Shown: piece after piece, positions 11,237 to 21,098 of the stretch
Layout of the letters: every line of letters starts with the position of its first letter
Numbering within the stretch: position 1 is the stretch's first letter
DNA from: Purpureocillium takamizusanense
Lineage: Eukaryota; Ascomycota; Sordariomycetes; Hypocreales; Ophiocordycipitaceae
Reading direction: 5' to 3'
Assembly: GCF_022605165.1 (NCBI RefSeq)
Contig: NC_063069.1
Coordinates: 930,001 to 994,000 of the forward strand
Length of the DNA: 64,000 nucleotides
The notes under the pieces: generated by a model
The model's input: only the letters and a program-made list of their open reading frames with translations
What the model was told of the DNA's origin: nothing
The model's database searches: none
Position numbers and translations under genes: made by a program

Positions 11237-12080
11237 GCCCAGGCGAGACGAGCCCTGAAAGACACGTCGTCAGATCAAGCAGCCGCGCGCGGACTATCAG
11301 ATGAAGCAGAGCAGACGTGTAATGTTCGGGACTTTGGACATGTCCGGAAGCCGGGGCTTCTGCGCTAGTCGAGCGGTGTGCTTGTCCGTTCAAGGCCGGG
11401 CTAAGTTGGGCTTCGAGCTCGATATGCGTCAGTCTTGGCACCAGTCCATTTTGGGTAACCGAGCAAGGCGCCTGTCAACGCTCTGTGGCGTCCATTTCGG
11501 GCAACCGAGCATAGTGCGTCGCGCGTCCGGCTAAACCTTGACGACGTGTACGGCGCTGGGCAACCGCTAAGTCCGGGACTACGGACCCGACACCGCGTCA
11601 CGGCATGCAATGGTTTCACAGCGCAAGTTGTGCCCGTAACCAACCATGCCGAGTTTCTCTGGTAGAGCAAAGCATGGAGGTTCATACATGACGCTCTTAC
11701 AAAGGGCATGGTCAGCCGAGCTGTCGGAGTCAAGGCCGTGGTCCCGACCGGCGTCACTGGTCGCGCCCCGTATTCTCGGTCCCGATGGCGCCTGCAGCGG
11801 GCCCTCGCCGCGCTCGCAGTGGCCCGGAGTTAAGAGCGCCCAAAGCGCGACATACCAACTCCAGACTCTGCAGTACCCGAATTACGGTTTGCGATGAATC
11901 GATGATGTCGGAAATTGGCAGAATGCGTGTCCGTTGATGATGCGTGGAGCGAACTCTCCTTGCTGGATAAAGCGCACAATGAGTCTAGATGAGTATATAA
12001 GACTGGCTATGCCGTGACAGAACCACTGTGCAATCCAAACTACACTCTCAAGGACTACAATCATATATCACCATCATACC
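11237..12080. other. Intergenic with short imperfect direct repeat and AKR promoter
   Basis: No gene seen. Two copies of a ~22-bp unit (GTCCATTTYGGGYAACCGAGCA) start at about 11444 and 11490. They differ mainly by C/T changes. The right end carries the TATA box of the aldo-keto reductase gene. Confidence 0.5.
11994..12000 (+). promoter_or_regulatory. TATA box of aldo-keto reductase gene
   Basis: TATATAA, 81 bp before the ATG at 12081. It is followed by an A/C-rich leader (ACTACAATCATATATCACC) typical of fungal 5' UTRs. Confidence 0.55.
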
Positions 12081-13175
12081 ATGACTGTCCAAGTTACTGG
12101 CAAGCAAGTCGGCCCTATTGGCTTTGGGCTTATGGGTAAGTGTTGCCATTTCACACAACTCAGCTTCAGCCTCCCCTAACACGCTACAGGCTTGACAACT
12201 GGCGGCGCCCAGACCGACGAGCAGCGCTTCGCAGCCATCAAGGCTGCTCTTGAGTCCGGCTGCAACTACTTCAACGGAGGCGAGTTTTATGGCACGCCAG
12301 AGGAGAACTCTCTCTCGATGCTGAGGCGATATCTGGCCGCACATCCCGAGGACGCCGACCGCATCGTCCTCAACGTCAAGGGCGGTCTTGGTCCAGATAT
12401 GAGCCCCGCGGGATCCAGGAAGGACGTAGCCAAGAGCCTCGACAACGTACTGCGGATGCTCGGTCCCCAAGGACGCATCGCACAGTTTGAGGTCGGCAGA
12501 AAAGACCCCAATGTCGACTATGAGGAGGAAACGCTGGCCACGATTGATGAATATGTCAAGAGCGGCAAGATTGGCGGCATCTCCCTGAGCGAAGTCAGTG
12601 CCGCCACGATCCGCAGCGCTGCCGAGCGTTTCAAGATCACGGCGGTGGAGACGGAGCTGTCATTGTTCCACACGGATCCCCTCACCAACGGCATCCTCGA
12701 GGCATGCGGCGAGCTGGACATCCCGGTTGTAGCATACTGTAAGTGCCTGCCCGTGACCAACCAGGTCTCTCACTAACAACCGGCAGCACCTCTTGGTCGA
12801 GGATTCCTCGGCGGGCAGCTCAAGTCGCTTGACGACCTCCCCGCCAACGACCGCAAGCGCATCTTCCCGCGCTTCCATGAAGACAACTTCTACAAGAACC
12901 TCGAGCTCGTGCGCGCAGTGGAGGGTCTCGCAAAGCGCAAGGGGTGCACGACCGGGCAGGTCGCCATCGGATGGGTCGTGGCGATGTCGAGGCGGCCCGG
13001 CATGCCCACAATCATCCCCATCCCCGGATCGTCAAAGGCGGAACGCGTCCGGGAGAACGCAACCGTGGTGCAACTCACGGACGCTGAGCTGCAGGAGATT
13101 GATGAGATTCTCAAGACGTTTGTGCCCGCCGGCCCGAGGTACCCCGATCGATTCATGGCGTATGTCGAGGGATAG
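12081..13175 (+). CDS. Aldo-keto reductase, pyridoxal reductase-like
   Basis: NADPH-dependent aldo-keto reductase of the AKR8 (pyridoxal reductase / pyridoxine 4-dehydrogenase) branch. Exons are 12081-12135, 12190-12738 and 12787-13175, 330 aa. The introns (54 and 48 bp) are at GTAAGT sites, and splicing gives GFGLMGLTT and VVAYSPLGRGFLGG. The FNGGEFYG motif (about residues 55-62) holds the catalytic Tyr. IIPIPGSSK near residue 285 is the NADPH phosphate-binding loop. No targeting signal is visible. The TATA box suggests regulated rather than constitutive expression. Family assignment is firm; vitamin B6 as substrate is inferred. Confidence 0.92.
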
Positions 13176-13938
13176 GCGAGATGAGTGCCGGTCGGGCTGC
13201 ATTGTACAATACATGACGTCCCAAAAGAGGGCAGCACATATATATAATACGCCAAGTGATCTGACTGCCGAAATTGTGAGTGCCCTCGCTGGCCCGACAC
13301 GCACTGTTCGCGGCGCGGCCTTATACCGTGTAAACTCAGGGGTTCGCGACTGCCCCACTGCGGGAGGTCACAGCCATGACAGGCACTCGCCCCAAAGAAA
13401 GGATCCGCCACCCTCGTGTCATTATGAAAGTCATCTCGGTTATCGTGTTCTTGGGACGGTTGGGCTCATGAATCCTTTCTTCTCACGGGTTCGCTTTAGA
13501 AGTGGGGTAATGACGAATTTTCCTAGTTTATACGACATGTCAAACGGTCATTACTGTATTATCTCGTAAGCTTCATCCACGCCCCACAGAGCGCGAGTCT
13601 GCGGTTCAAGTCGACATGCCTAACCCTGCCAGGCACGGAAGGACTTCATCTCGGTGATCGCATGCTATGACTGCAAGGGGCCTGCACCCCAGCGGGGCGT
13701 GGACAAAAGTTTGCGGGATCATCCGGATGATCTCGCTACTCTGAGAACACGGACCAACAACCGCGCGTAAGCCTCGTTTGATAGTAAGACGGCTTCTAAT
13801 TCTGGAACGCTGCATTGGTCGAGACATGAAATAGGCGGGTTGGTTAAGAAAGGGTTTCAATCCCGACAACATGGACCCTACACGAACATGGACCCTACAC
13901 GCTCGACGTGCTGACATCACGCTGGTCAGTTGCCATCA
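13176..13938. other. Intergenic; contains 17-bp perfect tandem duplication before the multicopper oxidase
   Basis: No gene seen. The unit AACATGGACCCTACACG is repeated back-to-back at 13868-13884 and 13885-13901, 37 bp before the next ATG. Confidence 0.55.
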
Positions 13939-15950
13939 ATGGCGCGGTGCTTTGGGTATCGGAGCCTCCTGCTGCTCTTCGTGACCTCTGCAGCTGCACT
14001 GCAGTATCATAGCCATGATGACTCGTTTCAGCCGGATGCCGTCCTGCGCGTCACGAGGCAGGACGTCAGCGTTGGCGGCTTGGTCAGGTCGACGACGCTC
14101 GTCAACGGCAGCACGCCCGGCCCCGAGCTGCGGATTCCTGAAGACGAGGCCGTGTGGATCAGAGTCTACAATGACATGAAAGATGATAACCTCACCATGG
14201 TACTCCTTCGTCTCTCAGATTGTTTCCCGGAGGCGGATCGCTGATATCCAGTACACAGCACTGGCACGGCCTCGCACAAGCCGCTGCTCCCTTCTCCGAC
14301 GGGACGCCCCTCGCGAGTCAATGGCCCATCGCGCCGATGCACTTCTTCGACTACGAGCTCAAGAGCCCATCAGGCACGGCGGGGACGTACTACTACCATT
14401 CGCATGTCGGATTCCAGGCCAGCACGGCCACGGGCGCGCTCATCGTGGAGGACGACCCGAGCAAGCCCCCGCCGTACGCGTACGATGAGGAGAGAGTCGT
14501 GTTTCTCCACGAGTACTGGAACAGGACGGACGAAGAGATGGAGGCTGGCCTGGAAGCGACGCCTTTGAAATGGTACTCGGAGCCCAACACGTGGCTCATC
14601 AACGGCAAGGGGATAAGCACAGCGAGCGGCGCCGACAAAGAGTCAAGAAGCCTTCACGTCATCGACGTGCAGCCTGGAAAGACGTACAGGTTTCGGTTCA
14701 TTGCCGCAACGGCACTGTCGCTGGCGCTGTTTGGCTTTGAAGAGCATAATGACCTCAAGATCATTGCCGCGGATGGGCACTATACGAAGCCGCATTCCGT
14801 CGAGCTGCTGCAGATGGGCTCAGGCCAAAGACTAGACGCCCTGTTCGAGGCCAAGACGTGCGAGGAGCTCCGCAAACTCGACCGGCTGGACTATTACATG
14901 CAGCTCGAGAGCCGGGACCGAACCAGGGTGGTACGAACGTTTGCCATCTTGCGATATGAGAACAACTGTGGCTTCCCAGAGCACGTGCCGCAACGGGTCC
15001 CCGAAACTGCAAACCCCGACAAGGCGCCCCTGACGCTCCCGCCCACGATCAACGGTTACCTGGACTACGCGCTCCGGCCGCTAGATATGGAGGACTCGGA
15101 GACCAACCGGGCGCCGACAGCGGCAGAGGTCACACGCAGAGTCATCCTCAAGGTGCAGCAGATCCAGAATCAGTACGCCATCTGGCAGGTCAACAACGAG
15201 TCGTGGTCGGAGCACGCCGCCAGCCCGCTGCCGCACACGACCCCGCGGGAGCCGTACCTAGTGGCCCTGTACCGCAACCGGAGCGAGTACCTGCCCGACT
15301 ACGACGCGGCAGTGGCCAACGGCGGGCTCGACGCGCGCACGCAGACGTACCCGGCGCGCCTGGGCGAGGTCATCGAGGTGGTGTGGCAGCATCTCGGCGC
15401 GCGGGACCTGCAGCAGAATCGCAGCGGGGGAGCAGGCCGCTCAGGCACGCTGGACACGCACCCTCTGCATGCGCACGGGGTGCACTACTGGGACATGGGC
15501 GGCGGGGATGGTGCGTGGGACGAGGCGACGGCGGAGGCGCGGCTGGCGGGCTCGGAGCCGGTGCGGCGGGACACGACAGTGCTGTACCGGTACGGGGAGA
15601 GTACGAAGACGGCGCCGCAGACAAATACGACGACTGGGAGTGGCCGTGGAGGGAAAGACGATGATGATGATGATGATGATGATGAGGGAGGGGGCAACGG
15701 CTACAAAGAGGAGCTGCGCGGGTGGAGGGTGTGGAGGATGCGCGTGGAGCAGGCCGGCGTGTGGATGGTGCACTGCCATACGCTGCAGCACATGGTCATG
15801 GGCATGCAGACGGTGTGGGTGCATGGCGATGCGGAGGACCTGATGCGCGTTGGGCGGGTGGACGTGGAGGGTTATCTCGAGTATGGGGGGGATGTGTACG
15901 GGAACGCGAGCCACGCGCCCCGGGTGCTGCACTTTCACGAGATGGAGTGA
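13939..15950 (+). CDS. Secreted multicopper oxidase, ascorbate oxidase/laccase type
   Basis: Extracellular blue copper oxidase that couples substrate oxidation to O2 reduction. Exons are 13939-14199 and 14259-15950, 650 aa; the 59-bp intron sits exactly before HWHG. The signal peptide is about residues 1-21. Copper motifs are HWHG (88-91), HSH (134-136), HPLHAHG (about 485) and HCHTLQHMVMGM (592-603), so the T1 axial residue is Met603. SQWPIAPMHFFDYE between the first two motifs is a three-domain fungal MCO signature. Several NxT/S sites are visible. Oddity: a 9-Asp run (codons 15661-15684) and acidic/Gly linker lie between the third and fourth copper motifs. The substrate cannot be read from sequence. 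It starts at the ATG after a tandem repeat. Confidence 0.93.
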
Positions 15951-16231
15951 TGGTATACAAATGACGGGACAAGAATGCCACGAGGAGTGAATGGCGTGAA
16001 GAGTGCTCATTACATGCCTTGGAACGGGAGCAGAGTGCATGCATGTGTGATGTGGTTGTGACGCGGATAGGTGCTACTCAACTGAAAGGTGATCTCTTCT
16101 TCAGGCAATATATGTGATACAAAGCCCATCAGCGCTTCTGAAAAAAAAAAAGCCTATAATTACTCCTTTTGTTCCCAAACATAGAAAAAACTATTGAAAT
16201 ATACACACATATCCCATGTCTGCATGTGCTC

Positions 16232-17257
16232 TTAGAAAAACCCATAGGGTCGGAGAGGGCTCGCCTCGAGTTCAGCCACATCCGCATCAGATACATGTAC
16301 GACATCTGGCTTCGTAGTCATGCTCTCCTGCACAGCCGGAGGCGACGGCGACAATAACCTCACCTCCACGGCCGGCAGCTCCGTGACCGGTCCCCTGTCC
16401 GCCCTTCGCCTGTTGAGCCAAAAATACACTCCGGCTCCTAATACGCAGCAGGCGACGGGCACTCCCGCCCCGACGCCGACTTTGAACGCCCAGCTGCCTC
16501 CACCCTCCGATTCCGTCTTTTCTGAAGGGGTAGTAGTAGCTGGATGTGATGTTGCTGACGATGGTGTGTTCGTTGGCGTCGTGCTTGATGGAAGTCTGGT
16601 TGCCAACATAAATGTTGATGGTTCGATGGTCGATGAGGAGGAGAGGGGGTTGGGGTTGGCTAAGGCGCTGAGCGGCTTCTTGCTGCTGCTGAACGGCGCA
16701 GACGTGCTTTCTGGGTCGTGTTGGGAGGGGTCCTTTGGCTTCTTCACGAGGACACCGTTTTCGTCGAGAAGAATTCCATGCCCGTCTGCGCAGCACTGGC
16801 CGTTGTCGTTGCAGCAAAATGACCCATCAGAACAGGCGTATACTCGGGGAAAGACGCCCTGCACCTCGTCTGGGCAAGAGTGTAAGCATTCTTTCTCGTT
16901 TGCCCTTGAAGCCCTCCGCAGAAATTCCAGGGCTGTTCAGGCGAGTGTCTTTCCCCCCCGGATTCTCAGTCCCAACTCACCGTAGACGCATATTTGGGCA
17001 CAGCTGTTAAAGTCGTACGGATACACGGCGCATGGCCCCCTCACGTGGACACCCGGTCCATCCCTTGGGTTGTGGCATAGTCGGTTCGGCAAGCACGTTT
17101 CCGTCGCGTCGCAGCAGGCATTCGAGCCGGGGCAGCGTGTGTTGTTCGGGTACGCCAGGCCATTGTGCCCGTAGCAGTCGACGAGGCCCTCGGCCCCGAC
17201 TCCAAGGACGAGCGCACTGGTAAGCACGACGTACGCTGATCTTCGTAGCCAACGCAT
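16232..17257 (-). CDS. Cys-rich single-pass membrane protein, wall/sensor-like
   Basis: Function unknown. Exons are 17257-16981 and 16869-16232, 304 aa; the intron is 16870-16980 (GTGAGT...CCCAG), joined as QICVYDEVQG. It has a signal peptide (about 1-22) and an ectodomain with about 15 cysteines in patterns such as CPGSNACCDATETC and CSDGSFCCNDNGQCC. A Ser/Thr/Pro-rich stretch (about 140-200) is probably O-mannosylated. One membrane helix (VGVGAGVPVACCVLGAGVYFWL) is followed by RRR and a ~65-residue cytosolic tail. This layout is common in filamentous-fungal surface proteins. It is convergent with the multicopper oxidase gene. Confidence 0.85.
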
Positions 17258-18267
17258 GTCATGGCTCAGCGGGAAGGGCCCGGGGGAGGCGCTGCTCCAG
17301 CTTGGTCATGTCCACAAGGGCGTCACAACCGGAAACAAAAAAGTAGACTGTTTCCGCCGGGGGCGGTTTCTGAATACCAGCGACGAGCGGGTCTTTATTA
17401 AAGGGCGATACCTCCAGTCACATCCTTAAAGGGGAGGGGGAGGGGGGAGGTAACGTGTCTGTGCTACGATTTTGGCCGAGGCTAATGCCCGCGGAATCTC
17501 AATGGGAGGGTTGGAGGGGTGGGTGCTTGCTTGCTGCGTGTGCTTTTTTTATCCATCACGAGGTGAGGTGCAACACGATGTTCCTTGTGGGCTCCCAACG
17601 TCTAGTCTGCACATCGCCGACCTCGGGATACTTGAACAAAACTCACGTTGGGCAAAGAGACGCAGATGGAGCTGATCCACTGTTCTTATCCTGACGACTC
17701 TGGCAACGGAGTCCATCTGAAACAAAAAAGCCCCAGAAACACCCAGAAAAAGGCATCCCGGACGCGTTGCGTCTACTCCAGCCGTGGAGCGACCGTCGTA
17801 TGATGCAACCGCCCTGCAGTTGCGGGTGAGCATCTCGGGCCCGTGAAGTCTAACGGCAAACCCTCATTGGTGTCCAATCTGCCCATGTCCTTCTTCTAAT
17901 AGAAAGTTGTTTGCTCCCTTCGTGTACTGTCCGTGCTGCCTTTGTTTCTTCTCCACTCCCATCATACGTCCAACAGCGTCACCGTGTATGATACTCTATA
18001 GCCGAACTGGCCAGCCAGCCAATGCGTGTCTACCCCCGCGCTCGCGCGCTGCTCTTGCATGCATGGATGCCTGATGGTGCTCAGGTCCAAGCCGGCTTGG
18101 AGCTGTTTTTTTCTTGCACCACTGCCTCTCAAAAACGTGGGCAACATCTCACGTTGCATCTCTAAAACCTGTGTTATCACCGGCGCCGTTTCTCCCGAAA
18201 ATTCCTTGTCACCTCCGGACGTCCTGACTGACGTAGTTGGGATAAATAGCCTGTATGAAGGAAGCTG
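17258..18267. other. Intergenic
   Basis: No gene seen. The left part is the promoter of the Cys-rich membrane protein. The right part is the 3' flank of the C2H2-like gene, including about 60 bp after the annotated stop that reads as a lost C-terminus (see findings). Confidence 0.45.
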
Positions 18268-18326
18268 TCAAAGGTCTTTTGTGTCCGTCATATCAAAGAG
18301 ACTGTCCCAATCTATGTCCTCAGTTT

Positions 18327-21098
18327 TCACAGGATAATTATCGTATTGGGGAATGATTCCCCCGTGGCAGTCGCATCTGAGCCAGAAATTGCATCGTGGC
18401 CCGTATCCGCCGTGTAAGGTGTCGATGGAAGGAGGTTTTGCTGCATATCCGCTGTTAATGCTTCCTGCGTCGAATACGATCTTGGGATAGTGTCGTCAGA
18501 TGTTGACATCGACAAAGCGTCGAGGAACTCGCGCGGTTCATGTGCTGCTTGCCAACCATCCAAGGGGAAATCGGTGAGCCGCGGCATTGCGGCTGTTGTG
18601 TGCAAATTTAGCGGTGCCAATACATCCCAACTCTTTACACAAGGCTGTTCGCCGCAAGGCCATTCGTCGTTTGCCATCTGAGGCTGCGGTATTGCGGGTG
18701 TTATCGGCAAATCCGGGACTGCCACCAAAGTTTGACTCTTCATTCCGAACAGATCGCCGCAAGGCCGTTCATCGTATGCCATCTGAGGCTGCGGCATTAC
18801 GGGTGTTATGTGCGAATCCGAGACTGCCACGAAATCTTGACTCTTCACTCCGGACTGCTCGCCGCAAGGCCCTTCGCCGTATGCCATCTGAAGCTGCGAC
18901 ACTGCTGTGCCGTCATTGTACTGTGTAAGATCGGCTTGCAGAGTCCAAGAGGGAATTTGTGCGAGTGGCTGGTCAGCAGCACTACCTGATGGTGAGGCTC
19001 CCGAGATGGCACGCATGGCTACCACCGCCACCCCCTTTAGGTCTCCGTCGTGTAAAATATAAATTTGTTTGGAAGCAATGCCATTGCGTTCAACTTGTTT
19101 GCTCGTTAGGGTGCTGCGGAGTGCGTCCACAATTGCGTCGACTTTCTGGTCGAATAATGCATAGCCCGGGCCACTTTGTTGTTCAACTACACTTTGTTTA
19201 GTACGTATCCATGTAACATTCTCGACAGAAACGTGCTGGGAACACACATGGGAATTCAGGCTCTGAGAGTTGAGGAAACTCTGACTTGGGAAAGATGGCG
19301 CGCCAGACCCGTTGGAATAACTCGGTCTGATACTCTAACCATTCTTCATACCCTCGAGGACGCTTATTGGATGACTTGATAATGTTCAAGACTTCTGCCT
19401 TTTTTTGATCATCCATGTAAAGTCGAGCGTTTTCCTCCCCACGTGGGTCGGAACGCTTGGCGTCCGGGGAATGATTTTTCAGTAAATGATCTCTAGAGCA
19501 CAATGATTAGCTTTGCAGATGGTCCACGTCTTGAGGATGTGGAGCCTTGGGGTTCTACCTCCAGCGGTAAAGTTCGGTGATGCGCGCAGACACGCACGAT
19601 TTAAAGCGTGCATCATTACCGATGTCAGGGTAAGCATAGCAGTATGGGCAGTGCCAACGCAGCTTCTTCTCCTCGTTCTTCTTCTTCTTCTTGAGACGCG
19701 TATGGTCGCCCCCCGACCCGCGTCGGTCTTCGCCTCCACCTTGTTCGAAATCGTCTTCGTCTTTTCCTGTGTCTTTCCCGGGGGGTCCTGCCACAGGCTG
19801 TTTACCTTTGCTGTTTGTTTCATTCGAAGGGTTCTGGGAGGAGCTTGGGCGTTTTTTGGATGATGCTTCATGTTGGTGTACTCTCAATGCTCCAGGCGCT
19901 GGTCCGTCGACGATGTCTCTCTCAGTGATACCAAGAAGCTCGCGTTTGTCCCGCGGTAGCTGTATCAAGGCAGCTATGACTTCCTCTGCAAACCATGGGT
20001 CGGAGTAATATTCTTGGCGGAAGTAGGCAAAGATCGGCGGATCCGAATCTTCCGACTCAATCACTGGACAGTTTGGCTTTTGATCTTTCGAAGTTGCTGT
20101 CGTCGGAGCCGCGGCTTCCCCCTGAAGCCAGGTATCGGATGTGCCCACTTCGTTATTGCCATGGTCGTGGTTTATCAATGGGGTCGTTGAGGCGAATGTG
20201 TTGGAGGTGTCTTCGTACACAGACGACTGCGAACTATGGGTGGAAGCGAGTTTAGAAATCGCTGGGCGAGGATTCAAAGGATGCTCGGAGAGAAGCTCGC
20301 TGGACTTCGGCAATGGCGTGGAGACGATAGTTGTGGCGAGACCTTGGTCCTTGAAGCCGTCCCCAGGCTTGTCGGCAGTGCGCCGCTGTGTCGAGATTTG
20401 GCTCAGTGAGTTGCAGGAGCTACCTTTGGCGATAGGATAGGGCACTCACATGATGGCTGCCGTTGGCCAAAGCCTCCTGGCAATTCTTGATGGCGTGCGC
20501 AGCAGACAGCTCACGATGCGAGCCCCTAACTGAATAGTCTCCGGCGATCCGAGCAAGCAAGTGATCGTTCAGGGATGTGTCTTGACGATAAAATTGGAGC
20601 GAGGGCGGCTGGTTATCAAGGGGGCACTCCCCGATCCCGAGTCAGCACATTGTGCGACTCTGACGGCACGGCAGCCTTGCAAACCGGTGCGCCGTCGCTG
20701 GCATGGGCCAATGACGCGTATGTAGGAGAGACTCACATCTATGTTCGAGGCCATACTGGGTCTCTGGGGTCGGATCTCAGCAAGGAGCAGAGACCCCATC
20801 TTGGAGATGGCTTCGTCACGCAGTGCGGCTTTGGCAGTTGGTGGAAATTCGGGGAGACGTGGACTGGGCGACGGGCACATCAGTCTAGAAATACACGTCG
20901 GCCACGCGAATATCTCTACAACGAGAGACGAAACTCCAGCATGGTGGCTGCGCACGCGGCATAGCGGTGGGCCTGCCGCAAACTGACTACCTCCGCAGGC
21001 GTCGGAGCAACTAATTTCGAGGTAGACACGGGCGCCATGCCGCCTCGCGGCCGGCCAAGAGCAGTGCGTACGGGCGCTGTGTTGCCATTGCTGCCCAT
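18327..21098 (-). CDS. Fungal C2H2-like zinc-finger protein (six exons, probably frameshifted at the 3' end)
   Basis: Probable nuclear protein of a large fungus-specific C2H2-like family; function unknown. Model exons (minus) are 21098-20920, 20863-20737, 20608-20450, 20385-19559, 19492-19248 and 19186-18327, 798 aa. All junctions keep frame, with branch sites such as GCTAATC and GTACTAAAC. The N-terminal third is helical. The middle carries WHCPYCYAYP...FKSC...WRDHLLKNHS, a C2..H2 finger split by an intron, preceded by a Lys run. Then comes the family-like segment RVWRAIFPKSEFPQL. The C-terminal exon contains three 35-residue repeats (18568-18882). The frame ends at 18327, yet the +1 frame continues to TGA at 18268 as VKTEDIDWDSLFD. 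The last acceptor and the start codon are the least certain points. Confidence 0.65.
18568..18882 (-). repeat. 105-bp coding minisatellite, three copies
   Basis: Units begin near 18568 (most diverged), 18673 and 18778, with a partial start at 18883. The period is exactly 105 bp, 35 codons. Each unit reads around QPQMAxxExPCG...VKSxxxxAVxxxxITPxxP. In-frame period and retained codons indicate expansion within a coding exon. Confidence 0.85.

Noticed and set aside
12793..13569. 258-aa ORF overlapping the aldo-keto reductase 3' exon
   Set aside because: Wrong frame of a confidently spliced exon, then runs into AT-rich intergenic sequence.
13590..13625. tRNA-like B box (GGTTCAAGTC)
   Set aside because: No matching A box, cloverleaf stems or acceptor pairing could be found around it.
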